DNA from: CAJCJE01 sp963818685 | Lineage (GTDB): Bacteria > Actinomycetota > Actinomycetes > Mycobacteriales > Pseudonocardiaceae | Length of the DNA stretch: 64,000 nucleotides | Assembly: GCA_963818685.1 (NCBI GenBank) | Contig: CAWFTJ010000005.1 | Coordinates: forward strand, 248,001 to 312,000 | Direction: 5' to 3' | Shown here: one piece after another, positions 8,264 to 16,903 of the stretch | Layout: each line of letters starts with the position of its first letter | Numbering within the stretch: the stretch's first letter is position 1 | Position numbers and translations under genes: made by a program | Notes under the pieces: generated by a model | Told to the model about the DNA's origin: nothing | Database searches by the model: none | Seen by the model: the letters and a program-made list of their open reading frames with translations, nothing else

Positions 8264-9760
8264 TCAGCTCGATCCGACCCGGGCCCCGCTGAGGAGCAGC
8301 AACCGGTCGGCGCCCTGCGTGAAGACGAAGTGATACAGCTCGTGCGTTGTGCCGCCGTGCACCTTCACGAAGGTCACCACCGCGTTGACGCTGTTCGGGC
8401 CGTCCGGGAGGATGTCCCGGATGCTCACCGCGCTCAGACTTGAGTAGAACGCCTGGTAGCTGGCGAAACTGGTCTTGGGCCGGAAATCCGGTGCCAGGTA
8501 ACCGAACGCGTCCTGCGTGTCGCCTGGCAGCAGCCCGTAGTACTTGACCAGCAGCGCCCGCATGTTCAGGTAGTTCATTTTGGGCGTGTTCATCCCGACC
8601 TCGGGCACCGCCGGGGTGGTGGAGCTGGTGCTGGCCTGCGAGCCGCCGCTGGCGTTCGAGCCGTTCGCCTTGTTCAGCATCCGGGTGGCCAGGATGCCGG
8701 TGATCACGACGAGCAGCACCACGACGCTGATGGTCGCGATCAGGCCGGCGTTGCCCCGCTTCTCGCGGCGCGGCTTGGTGATCGGCGCGGCGATCCGGGT
8801 GCCCGATTCGGGCCGCGTGATCGACGGCGGGGTCACCGGCCGTGCCGGTGGCGGCGGCGGGCCGACCCGCGCGGTCGCGATGCGGTCGGGGTCGGCAGGG
8901 GGCAGTTCGTCGGCGGCGCGCACGGTGGTGATGTCCGCGGCCGCCTTCATCAGCGACGCGCGGGCCTGCGCCATGGTCGGCCTTGCGGCCGGATCAGCTG
9001 CCAACATGCCGGTCAGGATCGGCGCGAGCGGACCGGTCACCGTCGGCGGCCGGATCTGGCCTGCCGCGACGATGTGCAGCAGGGCCAGCGTGTTGTCGCC
9101 GAACCCGAACGGCGGCTCGCCCTCGACCGCCGTGTAGAGGGTCGCGCCGAGCGCGAACACGTCCGATGCCGGATTCGGCTCCTCGCCCTTGGCCACCTCG
9201 GGCGCCAGGTACGCCGGCGTGCCGCAGACCAGGCCGGTCGCGGTGAGCACGGCCTCATTGTTGGCCCTGGAGATGCCGAAATCGGTGATCTTGGCGGTGC
9301 CGTCCTCGGCGAGCAGCACATTGCCCGGTTTGACGTCGCGGTGCACGATGCCGCTCGCGTGCGCGGCGGCCAGCGCGGACGCGATCTGCGCGCCGAACCG
9401 GATCACCGCGTCGGGGGCGAGCTTGCCGCGCTGCGCAAGCACGGTCGCCAGGCTCGGCGCCGGCACGAACTCCATGACCAGCCACGGCGACCCGGCGACG
9501 TCCGCAGCGTCGTACACGGTGACCGCGTTCGGATGCTGTAATCGTGCGGCGATCCGGCCCTCGCGCATGGCGCGGGCACTCGCCTCCGCACCGTCCACTC
9601 CAGACTGCACAAGCAACTGTTTGACCGCGACGGTTCTGCGCAGCAGCTCATCCTGGGCACGCCACACCACGCCCATCGCGCCGCTACCGACTCGCTCTTC
9701 GAGTCGGTAGCGGTCGGCGATCAGCTGGCCCGCCTCCGCCACCGCACCTCCAACGATCAT
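8264..9760 (-). CDS. Serine/threonine protein kinase, single membrane span
   Basis: A 498-residue PknB-type kinase. The kinase domain occupies about residues 17-275 with glycine loop GSGAMG, catalytic Lys in VAVKQ, HRDVKPGN, DFGIS and the P+1 region GTPAYLAPE. A Pro-rich juxtamembrane linker is followed by a transmembrane helix (IATISVVVLLVVITGILA) and an extracellular C-terminal domain of about 130 residues with a SnoaL/NTF2-like look. It therefore probably senses an external cue. It ends 16 bases from the convergent udh stop. Start MIVGGAVAEAGQ is the longest; a start a few codons later is possible. Confidence 0.93.
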   Translation of the reverse strand: MIVGGAVAEAGQLIADRYRLEERVGSGAMGVVWRAQDELLRRTVAVKQLLVQSGVDGAEASARAMREGRIAARLQHPNAVTVYDAADVAGSPWLVMEFVPAPSLATVLAQRGKLAPDAVIRFGAQIASALAAAHASGIVHRDVKPGNVLLAEDGTAKITDFGISRANNEAVLTATGLVCGTPAYLAPEVAKGEEPNPASDVFALGATLYTAVEGEPPFGFGDNTLALLHIVAAGQIRPPTVTGPLAPILTGMLAADPAARPTMAQARASLMKAAADITTVRAADELPPADPDRIATARVGPPPPPARPVTPPSITRPESGTRIAAPITKPRREKRGNAGLIATISVVVLLVVITGILATRMLNKANGSNASGGSQASTSSTTPAVPEVGMNTPKMNYLNMRALLVKYYGLLPGDTQDAFGYLAPDFRPKTSFASYQAFYSSLSAVSIRDILPDGPNSVNAVVTFVKVHGGTTHELYHFVFTQGADRLLLLSGARVGSS

Positions 9761-10078
9761 CGATCCCGCCCCCCGGCATTCGTGTCCCTGCTCAGGCTAT
9801 GCCCATCGCGCCGAGCGCATAACAGGACTCGCCCTGCTCTTCAGTTCTGCTTAAGACCTTGTTCGCCGACTTCGTCGAGTTCAGCGCCGATGGCGGCGAG
9901 TTTCGCCCGGATCCGCCCGATCGCGTCGCGCCCGAGCGGCAACCGTAACCCAGCGCGGGGATTCGCGACGCTGCCTGCGCAGCACCGGCCCGGTCACCAG
10001 CCAGACCGCCATCCACCTCCTCCTGACCTCGCACCCGGAGCATAAGTATACCGAGTGCATGTTTGTTAGGCTTGCGTC
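9761..10078. other. Intergenic region between kinase and TetR gene
   Basis: I see no supportable gene in these 318 bases. They hold the divergent promoters of the kinase (minus) and the TetR regulator (plus). An AT-rich patch, ATAAGTATACC, lies about 30 bases before the TetR GTG and could be its promoter or autoregulatory site. Confidence 0.5.
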
Positions 10079-10720
10079 GTGGACGAACCGGCCGGCCTGC
10101 GCGAACGCAAGAAGCAACGCACCCACCAGGCCATCTCCGACGCGGCCATCGCGTTGTTCCTGGAGCGGGGCTTCGACGCGGTGTCCGTGCTCGACGTGGC
10201 CGAGGCGGCCGAGGTGTCCAAACGCACCGTGTTCAAGTACTTCCCCACCAAGGAAGACCTGGTGCTGCACCGTGTCGCCGAGCACGAGGAGGAGTCGGCC
10301 AGGGTGGTCCGCTACCGCGAGCCGGGTCAGTCGCCGCTGGACGCGCTGCTCGCGCATTTCATCGCCGGTTTGTGGAACGGCGACGCGATCACCGGTATCA
10401 GCGACGACCCCGAGGTGCGGCGGATCTACGAGTTGATCACCAACACGCCCGCGCTCGCCGAGCGACTACTGCGCTACGCGGCGCGCGGCGAGGCCGCGCT
10501 CACCACCGCGCTGGCCGAGGTCGACTTCGATCCGGTCCGGCCGGCGCTGGCCGCGGCCGCGATCATCGCGGTGCAGCGCACGCTCAGCCAGACCAACCAG
10601 CGGCTGATCGCGTCCGGCACCAGGGCGAGTGCGCGCCTGCCCGACGCGATCACCGCAGCCGAACAGGCTTTCGCCCTGCTCCGCGACGGTTTCGGCGGCA
10701 CGTACGGCCGACCGGATTGA
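10079..10720 (+). CDS. TetR family transcriptional regulator
   Basis: A 213-residue TetR regulator. The N-terminal HTH spans about residues 12-55 (AISDAAIALFLERGFDAVSVLDVAEAAEVS and the FKYFPTKEDL signature), and the C-terminal ligand domain is helical. The GTG start has no clear ribosome site, and an AT-rich promoter-like stretch lies within 40 bases, so the mRNA may be leaderless. No obvious neighbouring target gene shares its strand; the target and ligand are unknown. Confidence 0.9.
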   Translation: MDEPAGLRERKKQRTHQAISDAAIALFLERGFDAVSVLDVAEAAEVSKRTVFKYFPTKEDLVLHRVAEHEEESARVVRYREPGQSPLDALLAHFIAGLWNGDAITGISDDPEVRRIYELITNTPALAERLLRYAARGEAALTTALAEVDFDPVRPALAAAAIIAVQRTLSQTNQRLIASGTRASARLPDAITAAEQAFALLRDGFGGTYGRPD

Positions 10721-10736
10721 ACAGGTCCGAACAGGA

Positions 10737-11129
10737 TCAGTAGCCGTCCCCGCCGACGTAGCGTTCCTCGATCTGGTCCGCAGTGCCGGCGACGAGGGCC
10801 AGCGGATCGACGAACTCGTTGATGTCCAGGTTCTCCAACGGCAGTGAATGACGCAGCACAACGTAATCACCCATGATCACGGCACCGCCGACCACCGACG
10901 TCTCACCCAACTCCGCCAGGAGTTGACGCAGGTCCACCTCGTCGGCCCGGCCGCACGGCGACGCGATCTGCACCCACTCCTCGCGTTTGTCCAGCACCTC
11001 CCTGGCCAGGATCACCATCTGCCGGCGCTCGTCCTCGAACTCCAGCAGCAGCCGGACCTCGTCGGTCTCGATCCTGGTCACTCGGTATTCGGTGCGCACG
11101 AATGTCACCAGGTCTGCCCAGGTTGCCAC
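10737..11129 (-). CDS. YbjN-like / CesT-fold small acidic protein
   Basis: A 130-residue acidic cytosolic protein (MATWADLVTFVRTEY...). Its pattern of alternating strands with ILAREVLDKREEWVQIASP resembles the YbjN/type III chaperone-like family widespread in actinobacteria, whose members are mostly of unknown function. It is convergent with the TetR gene with a 16-base gap. Confidence 0.65.
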   Translation of the reverse strand: MATWADLVTFVRTEYRVTRIETDEVRLLLEFEDERRQMVILAREVLDKREEWVQIASPCGRADEVDLRQLLAELGETSVVGGAVIMGDYVVLRHSLPLENLDINEFVDPLALVAGTADQIEERYVGGDGY

Positions 11130-11211
11130 GGCGATCCCTCTCAGCCACGGTTGCGTTGAACGGCAAGGATATCGGCTGACGCCGACCGAATGTCCAGGCA
11201 GTCAATGCGCT

Positions 11212-11958
11212 TCAACGCCGTTGGTCACTGCTCACCTGGCTCAGTTCGACCGTGCCTGCGACGACTCCTTTGGCGACGTCGGCAAGGCGCAGATTGTTGT
11301 TGCGGGCGTGCCTGCGCAGCATGGTGAACGCCTCGCCCATGTCGACCCGGCAGCGCTCGGCGAGCACGCCCTTGGCCTGCTCGATGATCACCCGGCTGGT
11401 CAGCGCGAACTGCAACTGCTCGACCAGCACCGTGCGTTCGGACAACGCGCGTTCGTGCAGGATGCTGATGGTGGCCATGTCCGCGAGGCCCTGACAGATC
11501 CGCACGTCCTCCGCGGTGAGCAGGCCCGGCTCGGCCCGGAAGATCGACAGCGCGCCGATGGTCAGCGAGCGCAGCCGTAACGGCACGGCGTTCACCGCAA
11601 GAAAACCGGCCTTCTCCGCGTGCGCGGCAAATGCCGGCCAGCGCTGCCCGTCATCGCGCAGATCCGCGACCGCGACCTCCCGGCTGGCGTGGAAACAGTC
11701 CACTCCCGGTCCCTCACCGGAATCCACCGCGAACTGCTGCGCAATTCGCGCCTCCTCGGTGGAGGAAGCCAGAACCCGAAGCTCTCCTCGTTGGTCGGAC
11801 AGCAGAATGGCGGCCGCATCAATCGGCAACAATCGCACGCTAAAGTTGGTCAGCCTGTGTAGCAGTTCGATAACGTCGTAATCGTCCACCAGGGTATCGG
11901 CGAGTCCGACAAACGCCTCAGCGAGCACGTCCGCACGGCGAACGGCGTCATCATGCAC
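11212..11958 (-). CDS. GAF and ANTAR domain RNA-binding regulator
   Basis: A 248-residue GAF (about residues 25-165) plus ANTAR (about 175-235; IIEQAKGVLAERCRVDMGEAFTMLRRHARNNNLRLADVA) protein. ANTAR domains bind paired hairpins in nascent RNA and cause antitermination; the GAF part would sense a ligand. An open frame extends far upstream, but the start is the GTG at 11958, which follows GGGAGG by about 6 bases. It is divergent from the DUF1905 gene. Confidence 0.88.
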   Translation of the reverse strand: MHDDAVRRADVLAEAFVGLADTLVDDYDVIELLHRLTNFSVRLLPIDAAAILLSDQRGELRVLASSTEEARIAQQFAVDSGEGPGVDCFHASREVAVADLRDDGQRWPAFAAHAEKAGFLAVNAVPLRLRSLTIGALSIFRAEPGLLTAEDVRICQGLADMATISILHERALSERTVLVEQLQFALTSRVIIEQAKGVLAERCRVDMGEAFTMLRRHARNNNLRLADVAKGVVAGTVELSQVSSDQRR

Positions 11959-12195
11959 GGACTGCCTCCCTTCGGCGCGGTGGCCATCTCTCGGCGCGGT
12001 GGCCGCGGGCCGTCGTCCAGTCTCTCGCCGACGCGCCGCTCCGGCAACGATAAATGTCCCCTGAACAATATCCGCAAAGTGCTCCGACTGGATAGTTGCA
12101 CAGGACAACGGGCCGATGTTGTCCTCTTTCGCTGTGGCTGAATGACCGCGCGTAACCTTCGTTTGAACATGATCTCCTCGGCGAGCGGAGGCGTT

Positions 12196-12675
12196 GTGAC
12201 CAAGGACGTGACCGGAGGCCCCCTGATTTTTCACACCCGCATTGTGTTGGGCGGAAAGACCGCGACCGGGTTCGAGATCCCGGAGAACATCGTCGCGGCA
12301 CTCGGCAGCGGCAAGCGACCGGCCGTTCGGGTGACTGTCAACGGTCATACCTACCGAAGCACGGTGGCCGTCATGGGCGGCGCACACATGCTCCCGCTCA
12401 GTGCCGAGAACCGCGAGGCGGCCGGTGTCGCAGCGGGTGACGAGGTCGAGGTCGAGGTGGTCCTGGACACCGAGCCGCGCGAGGTCGCCGTGCCCGATGA
12501 TCTGGCCACCGCGCTGGCCGCCGACCGGGCGGCCAAGGAGTTCTTCGACGGACTGTCCTACAGCAACAAGCGCGGCTTCGTGCAGCAGATCGACGGGGCC
12601 AAGACGCCGGACACCCGGCAGCGCCGCATTGCCAAGGCCATCGCCGCGCTGCACGCGGGCAAACCGCGGATGTGA
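12196..12675 (+). CDS. DUF1905 plus YdeI/OmpD-associated protein
   Basis: A 159-residue two-part protein. The first half is a DUF1905 beta-barrel-like domain (LGGKTATGFEIPENIVAALG and AVRVTVNGHTYRS), the second the YdeI/OmpD-associated tail (AKEFFDGLSYSNKRGFVQQID). GTG 12196 is chosen because GCGGAGG lies just upstream; an ATG at 12142 would add 18 residues lacking family homology. Function of the family is unclear. Confidence 0.8.
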   Translation: MTKDVTGGPLIFHTRIVLGGKTATGFEIPENIVAALGSGKRPAVRVTVNGHTYRSTVAVMGGAHMLPLSAENREAAGVAAGDEVEVEVVLDTEPREVAVPDDLATALAADRAAKEFFDGLSYSNKRGFVQQIDGAKTPDTRQRRIAKAIAALHAGKPRM

Positions 12676-12724
12676 GCGCGGCCCGGCCCGATGAGCCCAC
12701 TCACCACAAGATTGGGACTTTCCA

Positions 12725-12742
12725 GAAGTTAGTGCTAACTTC
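12725..12742. promoter_or_regulatory. Perfect 18-bp palindrome, operator of the oxidoreductase gene
   Basis: GAAGTTAGTGCTAACTTC has 8-base perfect arms around TG and lies 34 bases before the oxidoreductase ATG. Such dyads upstream of quinone-oxidoreductase-like genes are typical HxlR or MarR-family operators, but no such regulator gene is adjacent here. Confidence 0.6.
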
Positions 12743-12775
12743 AAGGAAGTTTCTGGTCCCAGTGAGGAGAGCCCG

Positions 12776-13633
12776 ATGATCATCGTCACCGCCGCCACCG
12801 GCCAGCTCGGCCAACTCGTCGTCGACGGCCTGCTGCGCAGCGTGCCGGCAGAGGAGATCGCCGTTGCCGTACGCAACCCGGACAAGGCCGCCGCGCTCGC
12901 CGCCCGCGGTGTCACCGTTCGGGCCGCCGACTACGACGATCCGGCCAGCCTGCGCGCCGCCCTCGCCGGTGCGGAGAAGGTGCTGTTCGTCTCAGGCGCG
13001 GGCGTACCCGAACGCGAGGACCAGCACCTTCGGGTGGTCGACGCGGTCAAGGAGGTGGGCGTCGGTCAGCTGGCCTACACCAGCGTGCTGCGCGCGAACA
13101 CCAGCACCCTGCTGGTCGCGCCCGACCACAAGGTGACCGAGCAGGCGATCCGGGACGCGGGCGTGCCGTTCACGTTCCTGCGCAACGGTTGGTACACCGA
13201 GAACTTCGCGGTGCGCATCCAGCACGCGGTGCAGACCGGCATCCTGGCCGGCAACGCCATCCCAGCCGCGACCCTGGCCAGCGCCACCCGCGCCGACTAC
13301 GCCGACGCCGCGGTCGCCGTGCTCACCGGTGACGGGCACCTGAACAAGGTCTACGAGCTGGCCGGCGACGTCGAATGGTCCTTCCCGGACCTGGCCGCCG
13401 AGCTGACCAGGCAGTCCGGCAAGCAGGTCGACTACCGGCAGTTGTCCTCGGAAGAGCACAAGAAGCTGCTCGTCGAGCAGGGCGTCCCGGCCGGTTTCGC
13501 GGGCCTGCTCGTGCACACCGACCAGGCCATCGTCGAGGGCGAACTGGCCGAGGACGGTGGTGACCTGCGCCGACTCATCGGCCGCCCCACCACCTCGCTG
13601 GCTGACGCGGTCGCCACGATCCTCAAGGGCTGA
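12776..13633 (+). CDS. NmrA/QOR2-like NAD(P)H-binding oxidoreductase
   Basis: A 285-residue atypical short-chain dehydrogenase-like protein. It begins with the dinucleotide motif TAATGQLGQLV and carries LAYTSVLRANTSTLLVAPDHKVTEQAIRDAG-type sequence of the QOR2/NmrA-like NAD(P)H:quinone oxidoreductase group. The usual Tyr-x-x-x-Lys catalytic pair is not obvious, as in NmrA-like members. The start follows AGGAGAG by 5-6 bases. It is probably induced through the palindrome at 12725-12742 in response to an electrophile or quinone. Confidence 0.87.
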   Translation: MIIVTAATGQLGQLVVDGLLRSVPAEEIAVAVRNPDKAAALAARGVTVRAADYDDPASLRAALAGAEKVLFVSGAGVPEREDQHLRVVDAVKEVGVGQLAYTSVLRANTSTLLVAPDHKVTEQAIRDAGVPFTFLRNGWYTENFAVRIQHAVQTGILAGNAIPAATLASATRADYADAAVAVLTGDGHLNKVYELAGDVEWSFPDLAAELTRQSGKQVDYRQLSSEEHKKLLVEQGVPAGFAGLLVHTDQAIVEGELAEDGGDLRRLIGRPTTSLADAVATILKG

Positions 13634-13672
13634 TCCGGCACGCGGTGGCCGACCCGGCCGGCGTCACCGAGA

Positions 13673-14260
13673 ATGTGGTGTGTGACACCGCCCTCGTCCT
13701 CGGCCGACCAGGCCAGGGTCGTCCACCCGGTGCCGGAACACCTCAGCGCCGACCTCCTGGTCGGCGTGTGTTTCGCGCTCCTGTTCACGTTCTGCGTCTC
13801 GATCCCGCTGAAGCTGCCGGTCGCGGTCAAGGCGCTCGCGTTCGGGGCGACCTTCGCCGGCCTCACCTGGCTGTCCTGGCTCCGCACCTCGGTGCGGTTC
13901 GAACCGGACCAGGTGGTGATCACCCGCCTGCTGCTACCCGACCAGCGGATCCCCTGGTCGCGGGTGCACCAGTCGCACATCGACACCGTCCACGACGATG
14001 ACGGCGACCAGGTGCTCTACCGGCACGCGCGGCTGACCCTGCTGCGCCGACCCGGCGTGCCGCCGGACCCGATGCCGAGCACACCGCGAGAGCACCGGCG
14101 CTGGCGGGAGCGGACCTACCGGGATATCTCGGTGCTGGTGCGCTTCCCGAACTCACCGAACGCGGCCCCGCCGAGGGGCCGCTTCGCCGAAGTGATCGAG
14201 CGCAACCGCGACATCGTGCGCAGCGAGTTCGCCGCGCACGGCCATCCCCTCACGGAATGA
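13673..14260 (+). CDS. Small membrane protein with PH-like domain
   Basis: A 195-residue protein with two hydrophobic segments near the N-terminus (about residues 28-42 and 48-68) followed by a bacterial PH-like cytoplasmic domain (SVRFEPDQVVITRLLLPDQRIPWSRVHQ). The C-terminal third is basic and charged. ATG 13673 or the GTG at 13682 could be the start; no strong ribosome site separates them. Function unknown. Confidence 0.7.
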   Translation: MWCVTPPSSSADQARVVHPVPEHLSADLLVGVCFALLFTFCVSIPLKLPVAVKALAFGATFAGLTWLSWLRTSVRFEPDQVVITRLLLPDQRIPWSRVHQSHIDTVHDDDGDQVLYRHARLTLLRRPGVPPDPMPSTPREHRRWRERTYRDISVLVRFPNSPNAAPPRGRFAEVIERNRDIVRSEFAAHGHPLTE

Positions 14261-14313
14261 ACCGCTCCACCTGTGACCATTCGGATACGGGACCGTTCGG
14301 GTACGGTTGACCG

Positions 14314-14415
14314 GTGATCGCACTCGAACCGCGCGCCTCGGCCTACGCCGAGTGGATCACGCCCGACCTGCCGCTCTACGGCAGCGACCACGAGCGCGGC
14401 GACCTCGCTCCCTGA
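14314..14415 (+). CDS. Candidate 33-residue peptide
   Basis: A GTG-initiated frame encodes VIALEPRASAYAEWITPDLPLYGSD followed by HERGDLAP and a stop. There is no strong ribosome site. It has host-like codon use, but could equally be the surviving N-terminus of a deleted gene. Only weakly supported. Confidence 0.25.
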   Translation: MIALEPRASAYAEWITPDLPLYGSDHERGDLAP

Positions 14416-14477
14416 TCGATCCGACTGCTCGACGCGCCGGACCGATGTCACCACAAGGGAGATCCCTGCCCATGTTA

Positions 14478-14490
14478 GTCCTATTAGGAC
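14478..14490. promoter_or_regulatory. Palindrome GTCCTA-T-TAGGAC before the MFS gene
   Basis: A perfect 6-1-6 dyad ends only 7 bases before the ATG of the transporter at 14498. That position leaves no room for a normal ribosome site, so it probably acts as an operator on a short or leaderless transcript, for example for a MarR- or TetR-type repressor. Confidence 0.5.
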
Positions 14491-14497
14491 GCTTCCG

Positions 14498-15646
14498 ATG
14501 AGCGCGGCGACCGATGTGCTGCGTGCCCGCCAGGTGCCAAGGGTGTTGCTGAGCAGCCTGCTCGGCAGGCTGCCGACCGGGTCCGCGCCGCTGGCGCTGC
14601 TGCTGTTCGCCCGCGAAACCATGTCCATCTCGCTGGCCGGCGTGCTGGTCGGCGCGTTCACCGCGGGCATGGCGATCGGCCAGCCCATGCTCGCCCGGCT
14701 CGCCGACCGTTGGCGCCAACCACCGGTCCTGTGGACCGCGATCACCACGTCCACGTCGGGTTTCGCGCTGGTCGCCTTCGTGCAGGGGGTCGGCATTGCC
14801 ATCGTCGGCGCGTTGCTGGCCGGGCTCGGCGCGCCGCCGTTCGAGTCGTGCCTGCGCGTGCTGTGGAAGGGCATGGTCGGCGAGGCGCTGCTACCCGCCG
14901 CGTACACCATCGACGTCACCTTCCAGGAGCTGATCTTCGTCGCGGGCCCGGTCGCCACGGTCACGTCTGTCGGCATCGGCGGTCCGCGCGCCGGCCTGTT
15001 CACCGCGGCGACCGTGCAGATCCTGGGCACCGTGGTGTTCAGCACCGCACCGGTCGTGCGGCGCTGGCGGGGCGAGGCCGCGGTGCGGCACTGGGCAGGC
15101 CCGCTGCGCTCCGGCATGCTCCGGCTGCTGCTCGCCGCGACCGTCCTGGTCGGTTTCGCGGTCGGCGCCACCATCGTCGCGGTCACCAACTACGCCGAGG
15201 TACGCGGTGCCGCTGCCGAATCCGGTTGGCTGCTGGCCGCGCAGGCGTTCGGCTCGCTGCTCGGCGGACTCGCCTTCACCCGGCGCCAACCCAAGGACCT
15301 GCACCGCGCCCTGCCGCTGATCGTGCTCATCCTCGCCATCGGCTACCTGCCGATGCTGTGCATCGGACCGTTGCCGGTGATGGTCGGCTGTTTCGTGCTC
15401 AGCGGGCTCACCCTGCCGCCGATGCTGACCTCGGTGTTCATCACCACCGACGCCGCCGCGCCCGCCGGCACCGCAGCCGAAGCGTTCGCCTGGGTGGCCA
15501 CCGCGTTCGCGGTCGGCAGCGCGCTCGGCTCGTCGATCGACGGCGCCCTGCTCGGCGCGGCCCGCACCGTGCTGGTCGGGTTCCTGCCCGCGCCGCTGGT
15601 CATCCTGGTCGCGGCCGGCCTGCTGTTCGCGCGCCGCGACCGCTAG
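14498..15646 (+). CDS. MFS family transporter
   Basis: A 382-residue major facilitator with about 12 predicted membrane helices. The conserved loop between helices 2 and 3 reads GQPMLARLADRWRQ, an A-motif variant. Substrate is unknown; drug/proton antiporters of this size are common. The ATG directly follows the dyad at 14478-14490. The stop overlaps the end of the convergent two-component remnant. Confidence 0.88.
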   Translation: MSAATDVLRARQVPRVLLSSLLGRLPTGSAPLALLLFARETMSISLAGVLVGAFTAGMAIGQPMLARLADRWRQPPVLWTAITTSTSGFALVAFVQGVGIAIVGALLAGLGAPPFESCLRVLWKGMVGEALLPAAYTIDVTFQELIFVAGPVATVTSVGIGGPRAGLFTAATVQILGTVVFSTAPVVRRWRGEAAVRHWAGPLRSGMLRLLLAATVLVGFAVGATIVAVTNYAEVRGAAAESGWLLAAQAFGSLLGGLAFTRRQPKDLHRALPLIVLILAIGYLPMLCIGPLPVMVGCFVLSGLTLPPMLTSVFITTDAAAPAGTAAEAFAWVATAFAVGSALGSSIDGALLGAARTVLVGFLPAPLVILVAAGLLFARRDR

Positions 15647-16060
15647 TCGGGCGCCGCCGTCTCGTCCGGCCCGATCGCGTTGATCATGTGCTGCGCCACG
15701 ACCGGATCGATCACCGCTTGGCGCCCACCCGCAACGCGTCCAGCACCGAGTCCTCGTCCGCGTACGTGGTGAGCACGATGACCTTGATCTCCGGACACCG
15801 AGCCCACAGCAGCTTCGTCGCCTCGACCCTTCCACCAAAGTGGACAGTGCGGCGACGCCAGGCAGTTCGTTGTTGCGCAGCATGCCGATCGCCTTACGCG
15901 CTTACGCGCCTCGTCCAGTCCGCTGTGCGCGAGCACGTCATGCATCTCCCTTGCCAACCGCTGCCGCTCGGCCAGCAGATGCTCCGGCCGACTCGGGTCA
16001 ACGGCGCCGGGACGTCCATGCCGTAACGGTAATGCCAGGTCAAAGCCGGTGTCCTCGAAC
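15643..16060 (-). pseudogene. Collapsed two-component system (histidine kinase fused to NarL-type regulator remnant)
   Basis: On the minus strand a histidine kinase dimerisation box is readable (AERQRLAREMHDVLAH), followed directly by GLDEARK, after which an 8-base tandem duplication GCGCGTAA GCGCGTAA near 15896-15911 throws the frame. In the shifted frame comes AIGMLRNNELPGVAALSTLVE, then a response-regulator receiver fragment (EATKLLWARCPEIKVIVLTTYADEDSVLDALRVGA, shown here only as a region near 15720-15825), then the stub IDPVVAQHMINAIG. Kinase catalytic and most regulator sequence is deleted. This is a decayed HK-RR pair. Confidence 0.8.
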
Positions 16061-16191
16061 CTGGGGTGGACATCGCGGCGGCTCGTCGCGAACCACGGTT
16101 GCACAACGAAATCCACCGCACCGCCGACGACCCGACCCCCTCCGCCGCAGCACCCTGAACAAGCACACTCAAAGCTATCGGGGAGAGGGAA

Positions 16192-16857
16192 ATGAACACA
16201 TTGGCGAACCCAACGACGAATTCCCAACCAACCGGACCAAAACCGGCTTTTACCCAGCGCAATCTGCGCACGTTCCTGCCGAATCTCCTGCTGACCTGGC
16301 TCGTCCCGGTCGCCACCTATGAGCTGATCAGTCCGCACGTCAGCAGCGACCTGGTCGCCTTGTCCATCAGCGCCGCCATTCCAGCGCTCGTCACCGTCGG
16401 CACGTTCGTGTTCCGACGAAAGGTCAACGTGATCGGCCTGATCGCGGTCGTCGGCTTCGCCATCGGCCTGGCCGTCTCGTTGTTCACCGGCGGCAACGAA
16501 CTCGCCATCAAGCTGCAAGACCCCGCGTTGACCGGCGCGATCGGGCTAGCCTTCCTGCTCTCCGTCGTGCTCGGCCGGCCACTGTTTCTCATGGTCGAAC
16601 GCCTCCGGCGCCGCACAACGGCGGCCGTCACCCCGGCTGTTCGGCACAGGGCGAACGTGCTCAGCGGGTTGATCGGCGCGACATTGCTGGTGTACGCCAT
16701 TGTCCTCACTATTCTCGCGCTCACATTGCCGACCGGTACCTTCCTTGCCCTGTCCCGCCCGATCGGCCTGCCCATCCTGGCGATCGGCCTCGGGATCACG
16801 TTCTGGTACCGTCGCCGATCCGTCGATGTTTCGACCGTTTCTCGGACGGGAAAGTGA
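16192..16857 (+). CDS. VC0807-like multi-pass membrane protein
   Basis: A 221-residue protein with about six membrane helices arranged like the VC0807 family (unknown function): PNLLLTWLVPVATYELIS, ALSISAAIPALVTVGTFVF, VIGLIAVVGFAIGLAVSLF and three more. ATG 16192 follows GGGGAGAGGGA-type purine-rich sequence. It was probably once controlled by the two-component system now in ruins at 15643-16060, which is divergent from it. Confidence 0.75.
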   Translation: MNTLANPTTNSQPTGPKPAFTQRNLRTFLPNLLLTWLVPVATYELISPHVSSDLVALSISAAIPALVTVGTFVFRRKVNVIGLIAVVGFAIGLAVSLFTGGNELAIKLQDPALTGAIGLAFLLSVVLGRPLFLMVERLRRRTTAAVTPAVRHRANVLSGLIGATLLVYAIVLTILALTLPTGTFLALSRPIGLPILAIGLGITFWYRRRSVDVSTVSRTGK

Positions 16858-16903
16858 AGCAGCGGACTTTACTAATTTCCCGTCAATCGGCAGGATGCCA
16901 ACC

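Noticed and set aside
11959..12915. Upstream in-frame extension of the GAF-ANTAR gene
   Set aside because: It lacks family homology, crosses the divergent DUF1905 gene, and a GTG with a good ribosome site exists at 11958.
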